Position numbers and translations under genes: made by a program. This document shows, piece after piece, positions 63,951 through 64,000 of a DNA stretch of 64,000 nt. The stretch is from Defluviicoccus sp. Lineage in GTDB: Bacteria > Pseudomonadota > Alphaproteobacteria > MPNO01. Within the stretch, counting starts at the first letter, position 1. The number at the start of each line of letters is the position of its first letter. The stretch lies in the NCBI GenBank assembly GCA_022823775.1, contig JAJEHI010000174.1, forward strand, positions 1-64,000, read 5' to 3'. The notes under the pieces were generated by a model. It made no database searches. It was given only the letters and a program-made list of their open reading frames with translations, and was not told where the DNA came from.

Positions 63951-64000
63951 CGCGAGCGGCCCTTGCCGCGGGCGGCGGTTTCCACACGTTTTGCACAGCC

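Overview
High-GC alphaproteobacterial chromosome segment (both strands coding, about 58 CDS, 2 tRNA genes). I saw no CRISPR array, IS element, prophage or rRNA. Most of it is conserved core: mutL-pgi-M16 peptidases, DUF3035 lipoprotein-lspA-ileS-ribF, rpsU, bioB-bioA, lepA, pheST-rplT-rpmI-infC-thrS, gltBD, uppP, kdsD-lptCAB. Interspersed are catabolic/uptake modules: a TAXI-TRAP transporter, Rieske oxygenases, a DctPQM TRAP + amidase operon, and an acyl-CoA dehydrogenase/phosphotransferase/DUF6285 set resembling Lva/ACAD10-11 systems. The most interesting feature is at 8484-9590 (minus strand). The ORF track splits one reading frame there at an in-frame TGA. The TGA sits exactly where AhpD/carboxymuconolactone-decarboxylase-like proteins carry the second redox Cys (CxxC...H becomes C-F-Y-[TGA]-T-A-G-H), and the frame stays open for 128 further codons. 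This is a candidate AhpD-like selenoprotein missed by standard ORF calling. Other items: a probable AUA start for infC, a matching promoter/5'UTR block in front of two separate genes, palindromic intergenic repeats, and a dyad operator-like site upstream of uppP. All assignments come from reading the sequence; no database search was run.
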